From JAGLTN01 sp023135255 (GTDB taxonomy: Bacteria; Planctomycetota; Phycisphaerae; Sedimentisphaerales; Anaerobacaceae), in contig DAOWCP010000006.1 in NCBI GenBank assembly GCA_030639495.1, forward strand, positions 1 to 46,203: a stretch of 46,203 nt of DNA, in the 5' to 3' direction. The position numbers and the translations under genes are program-made. Position 1 is the stretch's first letter. The number at the start of each line of letters is the position of its first letter. A model generated the notes under the pieces. That model had not been told where the DNA came from, ran no database searches, and saw only the letters and a list, made by a program, of their open reading frames with translations. Positions 16,664-25,730 of the stretch are shown here, one piece after another.

Positions 16664-17377
16664 ATGTCATACGAATTGTCGGTTCTTATACTAACTGCTG
16701 GATCTATTGGTTTTTTTCATACATTGTTTGGGCCAGACCACTACTTGCCTTTCATTATGATGGCTCAGTCGAGGAAGTGGTCATTGCGTAAAACTGCATT
16801 GATCACATTTGTTTGCGGGCTTGGTCATGTATTTAGTTCGGTGCTGCTGGGCATCGTCGGAATTGCATTTGGGCTGGCGGTTAAAAAACTGGTTGTGTTT
16901 GAATCTTTTCGAGGCAATATGGCTGCCTGGGGACTCATCGCTTTTGGTTTTGTCTACTTTGTGTGGGGCATAAAGAAAGCAATCAGAAATAAACCGCATC
17001 AGCACTCTCATTTTCATAGCAACAAAACTACTCATGAGCATGTACATGTTCACAACGATGAACACCTGCACGTTCATGCACAGAAAAACACCAAAAGCAT
17101 TACGCCCTGGGTGTTATTTACAATATTTATTTTTGGTCCATGCGAGCCTTTGATTCCTCTATTGATGTATCCAGCGGCAAAAGAAAGTATTTTCGGCGTG
17201 GCGATGGTTACTGCTGTTTTCAGTATTATCACGATTGGGTGTATGCTGGGTGTTGTTCTGGTTTCAACTTTTGGAATAAGCTTTGTTCCAGTTTCTAAAT
17301 TGCAGCGATATACCCACATGACGGCAGGGGCGGCAATATTTTTGTGCGGCGTTTCAGTTCAGTTCCTCGGATTATAG
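16664..17377 (+). CDS. NicO/RcnA-like metal permease with His-rich loop
   Basis: 237 residues, about six membrane helices. Near the N-terminus HTLFGPDHYLPF (His19, Asp25, His26) fits the HxxxxDH metal motif of nickel/cobalt transporters. A cytosolic-looking loop at 112-138 holds 11 His residues in HxH runs, and GPCEPLIPLL follows in the next helix. It could import or export Ni, Co or another divalent metal; an export role like RcnA is possible given the His-rich loop. The ATG at 16664 is preferred because the AAAGG site is well spaced (the frame opens with TTG 6 bases earlier). Its 3' end overlaps the convergent next gene by six bases. Confidence 0.8.
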   Translation: MSYELSVLILTAGSIGFFHTLFGPDHYLPFIMMAQSRKWSLRKTALITFVCGLGHVFSSVLLGIVGIAFGLAVKKLVVFESFRGNMAAWGLIAFGFVYFVWGIKKAIRNKPHQHSHFHSNKTTHEHVHVHNDEHLHVHAQKNTKSITPWVLFTIFIFGPCEPLIPLLMYPAAKESIFGVAMVTAVFSIITIGCMLGVVLVSTFGISFVPVSKLQRYTHMTAGAAIFLCGVSVQFLGL

Positions 17378-17926
17378 CCGAGGAAATTTATTTTTGATTG
17401 TTGAAACAATATGCTGTGCCTCGGCTTCATCTAACTTCGCCCCAAACCTATGAGTACTATGGCCATAGTCAAAAGCAATTGAACCGCCAGAGATGCCACA
17501 GAATTCCATACCATTTGCGGAGCCGAACATTGACCTGGTTTGAAGCTGACTCCTTAAATTAGCAATTGATGCAACATCATACTCTTTGCTACGAGCTAAC
17601 CCTGCAACAGTTCTCAATATCTGAAATTCAGTAGATGAAACGTTAATTATTTCCTTACCATTTACGTTCCAGAGCCAAACATAAATGGCAAAAGCACCAC
17701 CAACTGTCCAAGCTCCGAGCCAAGCTAACATAAACAATTTAACTGCACCCATTTCAGGCCTGAATATTTGAAAGAGCACCGTTACTTCACCAAATCCCCA
17801 GCCTATGAGCCAAAAGCCGATGAAGAAAATGAGAAAATAATTCTTCTTTGAAGGAATAGTTATTCGTAAGCCTTCAAAAGTATTTTCGATTTGACTTCGA
17901 CCTTTACCAATTTGAATTTTAGCCAT
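17372..17926 (-). CDS. Membrane protein with C-terminal PH-like domain, function unknown
   Basis: 184 residues. A short N-terminal strand region (IENTFEGLRITIPSKKN) leads into two hydrophobic helices (about 30-85), then a beta-rich domain that looks like a bacterial PH-type fold (NGKEIINVSSTEFQILRTVAG...). This arrangement is common in small uncharacterised bacterial membrane proteins. The start at 17926 (ATG) is preferred to an upstream TTG; no ribosome site is clear. It converges on the NicO-like gene with a six-base overlap. Confidence 0.6.
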   Translation of the reverse strand: MAKIQIGKGRSQIENTFEGLRITIPSKKNYFLIFFIGFWLIGWGFGEVTVLFQIFRPEMGAVKLFMLAWLGAWTVGGAFAIYVWLWNVNGKEIINVSSTEFQILRTVAGLARSKEYDVASIANLRSQLQTRSMFGSANGMEFCGISGGSIAFDYGHSTHRFGAKLDEAEAQHIVSTIKNKFPRL

Positions 17927-18032
17927 ATTGGCTATGATATGCAAAAGCTTACTCTTTGCAATAGGAATGTGTTAAAATCCTACTTTTTTATACGACTTTT
18001 AGTTGAGAAAGACTAGTTTAGTTTTTTATAAC

Positions 18033-20255
18033 TTATTTTTCTGATTTTAAAGGCGGTCTCGGCGGGCCGATGTATGGCTTTGCGCCACCAGCTTTTACTG
18101 ATTCGGCTTTCAGCAATTTTGTGTCGTCTGTTTTAGGTTTGGTTATAAAGCCAAAGTATCTTCCCATCCAGTAGGATTCCAACCAACATGCAGGTTCGGT
18201 TATAGCTCTGCCGTTGCCGCCATCAAGTTTCAGCATGTTGCCTGACCAGCGGATCGGACCTATCTCACGAGGTGACATCGCTTTTATTCCACCTGAATAA
18301 GGCACATAATCCTTCCGGGGGTATAAGTCTGCGCGAATCGAATTTTTGAATCGGTAGTCGATTAAATCCAAAGGCCATTGACGAAGATGCTCGACTGCTT
18401 TGTCAGCTTCGCAATCGTTACCTGTCAGTGTGCCGTAGATGAAATTAAACCAGGGGATGTGTTCGATCCTTTCGATTTCAAAGCTTCTTTCGAGACTTCT
18501 GAAATAGAGGCTTCTCAGTACGGGGTCTGTCTCGTATTTTAATAATGGGTAGTAAACAAAAAATGCCAGACGGTCATCGCTGTGGAAAATATAGTCAGGC
18601 GGAGATGTGTGCTTTTGACGCAAAACATTATTGAGGTAATCATCTTTGATCAGCTGCTGATAGGCTTTTTGGTATTTTTTATTTTTAGTGAGCTGATATG
18701 TTGTTTTCATATAGCTTAGTGCGGACATACCATTAAGGCCCCTGGCCATGAAACCTTCGACAGTTTTGAAATATTTTTTATCCCAGCGTCCCCAGCGTGT
18801 CGGTTTGCCATCGACGTCTCTAAGTACCCAACCATTATCGATTATATGATCGCTCATTTTTTCTACATGTTCGACAGCAAGTGCTTTTTCTTTTTCATCA
18901 GCGACAAGGTCGTAAAAAATTGAAGCGGCATAATAGTGTGCATCAGATTCGTCACTACTGGTGTCAGCTTTCCACTGCCATTTACCATCTGCTGTGTTGT
19001 GCCATTCCGCATCGTATCCGCCTGAGCCGCCTTTTGCTTTGTGTCCTGTTTCACCATTGGCCCAGATCGCCCTTGCGGGGAATCCTTCGATGGGGCATAT
19101 CTCCTCGCACCATTTAAGGCTTTTGAAACTGTTTACCGCCTCTGCGCGGGCTCTCTCGTCGCCGGTGACTGCGTATTTAAAACACATTGCACTCATGTAA
19201 TGGCTGCTTCGTCCGCCATCATTGTCACTGACTTCTCTGACCCACTGGTTTAGTTTGTCGTCCCATTCGAGCTTATGCACAAAGCCAAGCCTTTTGTGTC
19301 CCCAGACGTCGAGATATTTTTCATAGTAATCAGCTTTTTTGCGAAGTGTATAAGGCTGGTATTTAATAATTCCAAGTCCTTTGTTGGTTGCGATGTAAAC
19401 AGCTTTATCACCTACCGCTATATTATTTACATTGTTATCCAACAGCCAACGATCCGCAGCGAAATATTGATACTCGCCGTTGACATAACGAACCGCTCCT
19501 CCGGTGGTTCCTATCCACAAGTCTTTTTCGAAACCATCTGCCAGGCAGGTAATATCTTCATAACACAAGCCCTCTCTGCCGGTGATCGTCACCATAGACA
19601 TGCCTCTAAGCAGAGCTAATCCTTTGCCGGTAGCGACATATAATCTGCCTTGCTGTCTGTGAATATCGCGGATATCGCTGAATGGCAATCGCCCCCAGTC
19701 AATAACGTTTACACCATCATAACTATTACAATCGAACAATGCGAGTTTGGTTTTTGATGCGACATACAAGGTTTCGCTATATGAATCGATATTGAGAATA
19801 TCTTCTCCCGGGCCTTTGCTTTTTTCTATTTCGATGAGCTTACCATCTTCGATATGGTATAAGCATCTTTTGGATGCGACAGTGACGTTACCGAGATGGA
19901 GACAGAGATCGCTGAAATCTCCGTCGGCGATTTTTTCCCACTGACCGTCAAATTTATATAAACTGTCTGAACTTATCAGCCAGAGAGTATTTTTTAATGT
20001 TTTTATAAGGCGAATATTTTTTGCAGGACATGGTGCGTTTGTTAATTTTTCACCATCAATTGTTTTGAGAGATGTTTTTGTGGCGGCGTAAAGTTGTCCT
20101 TTATAAAGCGCGACTGATATAATGGGCTTCGCAGAGGCAATCTTCATAGAAATTTCCTGCAGGTATGGGACATCTTCGATGGTTTCGGCGGACAGCTGTA
20201 CGCAACACAGGGTTAGAAAGACAGCTGACAATATTATAATTGTTCTTTTTGTCAT
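18033..20255 (-). CDS. Secreted protein: beta-propeller plus helical-barrel (glycosidase-like) domain
   Basis: 740 residues. A signal peptide (about 1-22, ends QLSA) is followed by a beta-propeller of short repeats (about 25-330; motifs such as LYVATGKGLALL, DLWIGTTGGAVR, VYIATNKGLGII, typical of two-component-regulator propellers). An alpha-helical domain (about 335-735) then resembles six-hairpin glycosidase toroids with many aromatic residues (YMSAMCFKYAVTG, DAHYYAASIFYDLVADE, LNGMSALSYMKTTYQLT). No catalytic pair can be named with certainty. Probably a polysaccharide-active or sensor-like exoprotein. Has its own promoter and a palindrome at the expected start site. Confidence 0.7.
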   Translation of the reverse strand: MTKRTIIILSAVFLTLCCVQLSAETIEDVPYLQEISMKIASAKPIISVALYKGQLYAATKTSLKTIDGEKLTNAPCPAKNIRLIKTLKNTLWLISSDSLYKFDGQWEKIADGDFSDLCLHLGNVTVASKRCLYHIEDGKLIEIEKSKGPGEDILNIDSYSETLYVASKTKLALFDCNSYDGVNVIDWGRLPFSDIRDIHRQQGRLYVATGKGLALLRGMSMVTITGREGLCYEDITCLADGFEKDLWIGTTGGAVRYVNGEYQYFAADRWLLDNNVNNIAVGDKAVYIATNKGLGIIKYQPYTLRKKADYYEKYLDVWGHKRLGFVHKLEWDDKLNQWVREVSDNDGGRSSHYMSAMCFKYAVTGDERARAEAVNSFKSLKWCEEICPIEGFPARAIWANGETGHKAKGGSGGYDAEWHNTADGKWQWKADTSSDESDAHYYAASIFYDLVADEKEKALAVEHVEKMSDHIIDNGWVLRDVDGKPTRWGRWDKKYFKTVEGFMARGLNGMSALSYMKTTYQLTKNKKYQKAYQQLIKDDYLNNVLRQKHTSPPDYIFHSDDRLAFFVYYPLLKYETDPVLRSLYFRSLERSFEIERIEHIPWFNFIYGTLTGNDCEADKAVEHLRQWPLDLIDYRFKNSIRADLYPRKDYVPYSGGIKAMSPREIGPIRWSGNMLKLDGGNGRAITEPACWLESYWMGRYFGFITKPKTDDTKLLKAESVKAGGAKPYIGPPRPPLKSEK

Positions 20256-20285
20256 TTTAGTCGCCCTTTATATTTATTTTCGATA

Positions 20286-20332
20286 CCTGATCATTCAGGC
20301 TAAATGATAGCAAATTAAAATACTTGTAGCAA
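20286..20332 (-). promoter_or_regulatory. Promoter with start-site palindrome for the propeller gene
   Basis: Minus strand TTGCTA (20332-20327), 17-base spacer, TATCAT (20309-20304). Directly after it lies CCTGA-TCAT-TCAGG (20286-20299), a perfect five-pair inverted repeat covering the expected transcription start, a good place for an operator. Confidence 0.5.
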
Positions 20333-20348
20333 TTGATGATTTTGGAGG

Positions 20349-20376
20349 TTGATTAAAAAAAATAAAAGACTATAAT
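20349..20376 (+). promoter_or_regulatory. Promoter of the YifB/ComM gene
   Basis: TTGATT (20349-20354), 16-base A-rich spacer, perfect TATAAT (20371-20376). The expected transcript begins near 20383, which rules out starts further upstream and supports the ATG at 20411. Confidence 0.65.
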
Positions 20377-20410
20377 GCGGGTTCTGATAATGTTTATGAG
20401 AGGAATTTTA

Positions 20411-21940
20411 ATGCTCGCTAAATTGCATAGTGTCACGCTTGATGGTATAGAGGCGATAATTTGTGAGGTTGAGGTTGATGTTGGTCGAGGTGGGTTCGAC
20501 AAATCTATTATTGTCGGCTTGCCGGATGCCGCGGTCAAGGAATCGATCGAACGGGTCAGGAGTGCTGTTCTTAATTCGGGATATACATATCCTAAGAAGC
20601 AGTCGCTGGTTAATCTTGCACCGGCGGATGTTAAGAAAGCAGGCCCTGCGTTTGATTTGCCTATTGCTTTAGGAATGCTTGCCGGTCAAAATGTTTTTTC
20701 TAATCCGGCCTTGAAAGAATATGTCATCGTTGGTGAGCTGGCTTTGGATGGCAGGGTTCGGGCGGTTAACGGCATTTTGAGTATGGCAATGGCGGCGGCA
20801 AAACATGGGTTTAAAAAGATAATCGTGCCTTTGGAAAACGCCCGGGAAGCAGCTGTCGTAGAGAATATTGAAGTTTTCGGCATGGGCAGTTTGACACAGG
20901 TTGTAGCAATGTTCGAGGGCAGCCTTGAGTTGGATTCTACGGTTGTGGATATTGAGAAACTTTTCAATACCGCATCGAATTATAATGTTGATTTTGCTGA
21001 TGTCAAGGGACAGGAATCCGTTAAACGCGCATTGACGATCGCGGCAGCGGGCGGGCATAATATAATAATGATCGGCCCTCCCGGAGCGGGTAAGACTATG
21101 CTTTCGCAAAGGCTTGCTACTATACTACCGCCTTTGTCACTGGCGGAATCTCTGGAGACAACAAGGATATATTCATCGGTAGGGCTTTTGGACAAAGAGG
21201 AAGCACTGCTTGCGAAAAGGCCTGTGCGGATGCCGCATCATTCTTCGAGCGGACCTGCACTGGTAGGAGGCGGGACGATACCCAGACCCGGTGAGTTATC
21301 ATTGGCGCATTACGGAATATTATTCCTGGATGAGTTTGCTGAGTTTCCCAGGCATGTGCTTGAGTTGATACGTCAGCCTTTAGAGGATAATTATGTTAAT
21401 ATCTCGCGGGCAAAGGGAACAACCAGATTCCCCGCGGATTTTATGCTGGTAGCGGCGATGAATCCGTGCCCGTGCGGCTACTATGGCAGCGATGTCAGGG
21501 CGTGTAAGTGCAGCCCGAACCAGATCGAAAAGTACATGTCGAAAATATCCGGGCCTTTGATGGACAGAATTGATATTCATATCGAAGTGCCGGCGGTGTC
21601 ATTCGGCAAGCTTCGCTCGAAAACAGAGCAGATCGATTCAGCTGCGATAAGAAAACAAGTTCAGTTGGCCAGACAAATACAGAACAGGAGACTATCTAAC
21701 GGCAAGGTTATGACCAACGCTGCTATGAGCCATAAAGAGGTGGAAAAATTCTGTCCGCTCAATGAATATGCCGAGCAGATGCTAAAATCAGCGATGAGCG
21801 AGTTCGGTCTAAGCGGCAGGGCACACGACAAAATATGCAAAGTCGCCAGAACAATCGCAGACCTCGAAAACAACGAAAATATCTCAGCTGAGTACATCGC
21901 AGAAGCAATAAGTTACCGCAGACTTGACAGAAAGTTTTAG
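20411..21940 (+). CDS. comM: YifB/ComM-family Mg-chelatase-like AAA+ ATPase
   Basis: 509 residues, normal family length. An N-terminal Lon-protease-like fold (about 1-170) is followed by a chelatase-type AAA+ module with Walker A GPPGAGKT (222-229), Walker B ILFLDE (303-308) and the Cys cluster NPCPCGYYGSDVRACKC, and a C-terminal Mg-chelatase domain with GLSGRAHDKICKVARTIADL. In other bacteria ComM is a branch-migration helicase helping natural transformation. The AGAGGA site seven bases ahead of ATG 20411 fixes the start. Convergent with the following gene; no competence genes in the window. Confidence 0.92.
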   Translation: MLAKLHSVTLDGIEAIICEVEVDVGRGGFDKSIIVGLPDAAVKESIERVRSAVLNSGYTYPKKQSLVNLAPADVKKAGPAFDLPIALGMLAGQNVFSNPALKEYVIVGELALDGRVRAVNGILSMAMAAAKHGFKKIIVPLENAREAAVVENIEVFGMGSLTQVVAMFEGSLELDSTVVDIEKLFNTASNYNVDFADVKGQESVKRALTIAAAGGHNIIMIGPPGAGKTMLSQRLATILPPLSLAESLETTRIYSSVGLLDKEEALLAKRPVRMPHHSSSGPALVGGGTIPRPGELSLAHYGILFLDEFAEFPRHVLELIRQPLEDNYVNISRAKGTTRFPADFMLVAAMNPCPCGYYGSDVRACKCSPNQIEKYMSKISGPLMDRIDIHIEVPAVSFGKLRSKTEQIDSAAIRKQVQLARQIQNRRLSNGKVMTNAAMSHKEVEKFCPLNEYAEQMLKSAMSEFGLSGRAHDKICKVARTIADLENNENISAEYIAEAISYRRLDRKF

Positions 21941-21975
21941 TTTTTTCTACGTGATAATTTTGGGATTAGTTAAGC

Positions 21976-23130
21976 TTACTTTTTGCTTCCTTCGTAGATA
22001 TCATATTTAAGCAGTCTGCATTCTATTGTGCCGTTAAAGAATGGTGTTTTTCTGCTGGTACGAAGCCCTATTTTTTTCGCCAGGTTCATATTACCTGTGA
22101 ATATATGAGCAGCATAGCCGGCACATTTTTGTTTGAAGAAATCACCCATTCTTTTATAGGTTTCTTCGAGTTCTGTTGTATCGCCGAGTCTTCTGCCGTA
22201 TTCAGGGTTAAGCAATATTATTCCGGGGGCCTGTGGGATTTTAGTTTCAGCAAAATCGCAAACAGCAAATTCGATAAGATGGTCTACACCAGCGGTTTTT
22301 GCATTTTGCTTAGCTGCGACAATTGCCTGCTCATCGATGTCAGTAGCGATTATTGGAAAAGCTAAAGTTTTTTTCGCGGCTTTGAGGGCGTCCTTACGCA
22401 TCTTCTGCCAGAGAGCTTTGTCGAAGTCTTTCAGATGTGCAAAGCCGTAATTACTCCTTAAAAGTCCAGCCGATTTATTTATCGATATCAATGCTGCTTC
22501 AATTGCCAATGTGCCGCTGCCGCACATCGGACAAACCAGAGGCATCGAACCATCGTAACCTGCTGTTAATAATACACCTGCTGCGAGGGTTTCCTGCATA
22601 GGTGCGGCGTGTGGCATCTTTCTATAGCCCCTGTCGGCGAGTTTGTTGCCGGAGGTATTAATATAAATCCAGCAGTTCTTATCTTTCCAGTAAAAGTTCA
22701 GCACAACATTATTACGTTCCGAACCCGAATCAGGCCTTTTGCCTTTAACTTTGGCTATACTGTCTACGATCGCATCTTTAACTTTCATAGAGGGGAACAT
22801 CGTATGTTTTACCGATGGATTGTCAGCCCTTGAAACAACGGTGAAATATTCATCTTCACTGATCACATCAGCCCAGTTCAGTGACACCAGATACCGGTAC
22901 AACTGATCCGGGTTTTTGCTTTGAAACTCCTTAAAGAGGTACAGCACATTGAATGCGGTTCTCAAGTTGAGGTTAAGTTTCATGCAATCGACAATGGTGC
23001 CTTTGATTTCCAGACCGGCTTTGTGCGGATTGAAGGTTTTATAACCTAGAGCTTCAACCTCGGTTTGCAGGCATTCAACAAGCCCCGGGCTGCACGTAAT
23101 TAAAATCGTACTTTCTTTGTTAATATTCAT
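21976..23130 (-). CDS. THUMP-domain class I methyltransferase (RlmL/YpsC-like)
   Basis: 384 residues. An N-terminal ferredoxin-like/THUMP RNA-binding part (about 1-160; CSPGLVECLQTEVEALGY) is followed by a SAM methyltransferase with PMCGSGTLAIEAA (glycine loop), IIATDID and the catalytic-site motif ILLNPEYGRRLGD. The family makes N2-methylguanine in 23S rRNA. The catalytic motif is normally NPPYG; here the second Pro is Glu, which is unusual and may signal altered activity. An inverted copy of the window's repeat ends ten bases ahead of the start codon, and its AAGGG could serve as the ribosome site (spacing 12). Confidence 0.85.
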   Translation of the reverse strand: MNINKESTILITCSPGLVECLQTEVEALGYKTFNPHKAGLEIKGTIVDCMKLNLNLRTAFNVLYLFKEFQSKNPDQLYRYLVSLNWADVISEDEYFTVVSRADNPSVKHTMFPSMKVKDAIVDSIAKVKGKRPDSGSERNNVVLNFYWKDKNCWIYINTSGNKLADRGYRKMPHAAPMQETLAAGVLLTAGYDGSMPLVCPMCGSGTLAIEAALISINKSAGLLRSNYGFAHLKDFDKALWQKMRKDALKAAKKTLAFPIIATDIDEQAIVAAKQNAKTAGVDHLIEFAVCDFAETKIPQAPGIILLNPEYGRRLGDTTELEETYKRMGDFFKQKCAGYAAHIFTGNMNLAKKIGLRTSRKTPFFNGTIECRLLKYDIYEGSKK

Positions 23131-23139
23131 ATCGCTGTT

Positions 23140-23242
23140 ATACCCTTAAGGGTAGTAAATGTCCGCGAATAAATCTGTAATTTGTTATTTTTAAGTTATT
23201 TACCCACGGATAAACGGGGAAATTCAATTGGGATCAATACAT
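23140..23242 (-). repeat. Copy 4 of the ~100-bp hairpin repeat (inverted)
   Basis: The only minus-strand copy, lying upstream of the methyltransferase. Read on the minus strand it starts near GTATTGATCCCAATTG and ends ACCCTTAAGGGTATAA. The core stem has CCGTG instead of CCGCG, still pairing with CGCGG by one U-G. As in most other copies its 3' end faces the start codon of the next gene. Confidence 0.9.
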
Positions 23243-23393
23243 AATAGCAGATTATCACAGCAACAAAAACAGTAATTGCCGATTTTCAGCTATTGCTGAT
23301 AACAAAAGCTCTTGCAAAAACAGCTGAGTTAGTTAATGATAATGGGATAATACAATCGAAACATAAAAATTTTTATTTGAAAGGGTTGCGGAA

Positions 23394-23699
23394 ATGAAAA
23401 TTACAATTGATATTAAGACTCTGATCGTGGGAATTATTTTAGGCGCGATAATCGTTATGGTATCTGGCGCCGGGGCCGGAAGCGCTGATACCGATCGGTT
23501 TGGAATTGCTCTTCCTACGGATGGCTATGGTCTGATCCGTACTCAGGATGGTGGGTTTTATGTAATCAATCCTAAAAATGCTATGGCAGCAAGGGTGATG
23601 TCTTATAACAATCTTTCATCATCTCCAGATAACAGCAGAACGACCAAAGGGTATTTCTTGGGCACTGATACCATAAGTAGGCCTAAAACCAAGAGATAA
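23394..23699 (+). CDS. Small membrane-anchored protein, unknown function
   Basis: 101 residues. One N-terminal membrane segment (about 9-30, TLIVGIILGAIIVMVSGAGAG) and a short polar domain with a repeated small-strand pattern (RFGIALPTDGYGLIRTQDGGFYVINPKNAMA). An AAGGG site lies upstream of the ATG. Not recognised. Single gene between two divergent regions; about 170 bases of A/T-rich DNA follow without visible features. Confidence 0.6.
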   Translation: MKITIDIKTLIVGIILGAIIVMVSGAGAGSADTDRFGIALPTDGYGLIRTQDGGFYVINPKNAMAARVMSYNNLSSSPDNSRTTKGYFLGTDTISRPKTKR

Positions 23700-23869
23700 T
23701 TTTTTATCGGAACAACTAAAGGTGTTTGTAGCTTAGTTACGATATAAGACTGGTTTAATTGTTTTTAGCAGGTTAATAAAGCAATTATAGTTAATTGCTG
23801 TCAGGGAATTGTCGATACAGCTTCTGACGTGATTGATAACAGACTCTTTTGTATTAAGGAGATTTTTAG

Positions 23870-24205
23870 ATGGGTATTCAGAACTGGTCAGAAAATATTG
23901 TACTTGTAGACCTGCCGCAGGAACCGCAACTTGGTGAAGAATTGAGGGCTGTAACAGAAATCGTCCGCGGAAGAGGCGATTCTGAAGTCGTGCTTGATTT
24001 TTCCGAGGTTGATATCATCACTTCTTCAAGTCTTTCAAAGCTTTTGAAACTTAGAAAGCTTTTGGGCGATTGCGGCCAGAAAATGGTCCTGTGTAATGTA
24101 GCCGCTGCTACTAAAGGTATCTTCACGGTAACCGGTATAGACAGCATTTTTGATATGGTAGATGATAAGTTCGTAGCCCTTGCAGGACTACAGCTTGTAA
24201 AATAA
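23870..24205 (+). CDS. STAS-domain anti-sigma-factor antagonist-like protein
   Basis: 111 residues, one STAS domain (about 8-108). In SpoIIAA/RsbV-type proteins a Ser in the loop after the third strand is phosphorylated by a partner kinase; here LDFSEVDIITSSSLSKLLKLRKLL holds the right loop with Ser residues in place. It would act in a partner-switching signal route controlling sigma factors or enzymes. Strong AAGGAG site. The kinase/anti-sigma partner is not in the window. Followed 124 bases later by rnc on the same strand. Confidence 0.88.
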   Translation: MGIQNWSENIVLVDLPQEPQLGEELRAVTEIVRGRGDSEVVLDFSEVDIITSSSLSKLLKLRKLLGDCGQKMVLCNVAAATKGIFTVTGIDSIFDMVDDKFVALAGLQLVK

Positions 24206-24329
24206 TACTTGACCAAGCCGCAACAACAAAGTAGAATTGCGATTATGGTTTTCGAGCCGGCTACGAATATCGCTTATTATAGTGGTCTTCGTAATCTGCT
24301 CGTCAGTTTGTTATGATAAGGTAGCAAAA

Positions 24330-25040
24330 ATGGACGAAGAAGTTCTGCATCAGATAGAGCAGATAATCGGTTATAAATTCAAAGATCGCAACCTATTAAT
24401 CAAAGCTTTTACACATTCCTCGGTTGCAGATGAAAGAGTGATGAGTAACGAAAGGCTTGAATTCCTCGGTGATTCAATTTTAGGCCTTGTTATTTGCCTG
24501 AATCTTTTCGACCGCTTCCCTAACTATCTTGAGGGTGATTTGACTAAGATTAAAAGTATGCTGGTATCGAGAAGAACCTGCGCAAAAGTGATGAGGGAAA
24601 ATTCTCTGCATAAGCTTCTTAAAGTCGGCAAAGGTATGGCTACGAGCATGTCACTTTCGGGGTCTCTGGCGGCGGGTTTGCTGGAAGCTTTGATAGCAGC
24701 TGTTTTTATCGACTCCAACTTTGATGCCGCACACGATTTCATATTAAGGCTATTTGAACCTATGCTCAAAAAAGTCGATGCTGAGCAATCGCAAGGCAAT
24801 TATAAATCGCTTCTTCAGCAATACAGCCAGCGCCATTTCGGTGTAACGCCGGTCTATGAACTGGTAGATGAAAAAGGACCGGACCATAATAAATGCTTTG
24901 AGCTTGAGGCAGTTGTTGACGGGAGACATTTTAAAAGTGCCTGGGGAACCAACAAAAAAGATGCTGAGCAAAAAGCGGCTTTTAACTCCCTTGTGGAACT
25001 TAGTGTAATCGAATTGCCGCAGGAAACAGAAGAAGGATAA
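24330..25040 (+). CDS. rnc: Ribonuclease III
   Basis: 236 residues. The catalytic domain has the signature ERLEFLGDSILG (41-52) with the metal-binding Glu44/Asp48, and the second acidic site at Glu119 (LLEALIAA). A double-stranded RNA-binding domain (about 157-222) follows. It cuts double-stranded RNA in rRNA maturation and mRNA control. The start at 24330 gives the usual N-terminus; a longer frame from 24237 adds a hydrophobic stretch foreign to the family. An AAGG site is eight bases upstream. Converges with the next minus-strand gene, 11 bases apart. Confidence 0.97.
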   Translation: MDEEVLHQIEQIIGYKFKDRNLLIKAFTHSSVADERVMSNERLEFLGDSILGLVICLNLFDRFPNYLEGDLTKIKSMLVSRRTCAKVMRENSLHKLLKVGKGMATSMSLSGSLAAGLLEALIAAVFIDSNFDAAHDFILRLFEPMLKKVDAEQSQGNYKSLLQQYSQRHFGVTPVYELVDEKGPDHNKCFELEAVVDGRHFKSAWGTNKKDAEQKAAFNSLVELSVIELPQETEEG

Positions 25041-25051
25041 AAACTACATGC

Positions 25052-25303
25052 CTATTGGGTAACGAGGAAAGTAAATACAAGCAGAACAATCGCGGTTATC
25101 AAAATAAAGACAAAGATAGAACCGAAAAGTGAAGCTGATTCCTTGATGAAATTCTTTGTTGCCATGCTCTCAAGCTTGGTGGCTTTATAAACAACCGAAA
25201 TCGCTGCGATTAAAGGCACTATAAAAAGCAATGCCTGCGCGGTTGTGCCAATGTGCATTGGTGATGTAAAACTTGCGATAAGAGAAGTTGCTATCGATTG
25301 CAT
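25052..25303 (-). CDS. Small two-helix membrane protein
   Basis: 83 residues with two hydrophobic helices (about 23-40 and 59-82), the second ending VFILITAIVLLVFTFLVTQ, and a short charged loop. Not recognised. It is the last gene of a three-gene operon, one base after the DUF6677-like gene. Likely an inner-membrane partner of that protein or of the SurA-like foldase ahead of it. Confidence 0.6.
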   Translation of the reverse strand: MQSIATSLIASFTSPMHIGTTAQALLFIVPLIAAISVVYKATKLESMATKNFIKESASLFGSIFVFILITAIVLLVFTFLVTQ

Positions 25304-25304
25304 A

Positions 25305-25730
25305 TCATTTCCCCGATCTTTCTACGCCAACATAAGCTAAGTAAACCGCATTTATAATGCACAAGAAATTTAAAAGACCTGCGATACCGGTATATATCTG
25401 ACCGATCTCTTCGGGCTTACCGTAAACCTGATACTGACCTGATGCAGTTACACTGCCTATCATCATTACTACCGGCGAAACAATAATTTGTGCGGTATAC
25501 CATGACAGCTTCGATATTATCCATGGTTTATCTGCGATTGAAACTTTGTCAACAACTCCAATCGAACCAACGTATAAACCTGCAATAAACAATAAGCTAA
25601 TTGTAATCAGAATTATCCAGGCGCGTTTTTTTTCTTTAAGCAGAAAGTAGCCGCCGCCTGGAACAAACCAGCTTAACAAACCTACGGAAATTAAAAAAGG
25701 CCAGTTTGCCTCTTTAGACGATTTAGCCAT
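25305..25730 (-). CDS. DUF6677-like membrane protein
   Basis: 141 residues with about four membrane helices (starting PFLISVGLLSWFVPGGGYFLL). The pattern of a small TM2-like start (WFVPGGGYFLLKEKKRAW) and a final helix VYLAYVG fits the planctomycete family named DUF6677; function unknown. Its start codon overlaps the stop of the large SurA-like gene by one base, so translation is coupled. Confidence 0.7.
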   Translation of the reverse strand: MAKSSKEANWPFLISVGLLSWFVPGGGYFLLKEKKRAWIILITISLLFIAGLYVGSIGVVDKVSIADKPWIISKLSWYTAQIIVSPVVMMIGSVTASGQYQVYGKPEEIGQIYTGIAGLLNFLCIINAVYLAYVGVERSGK

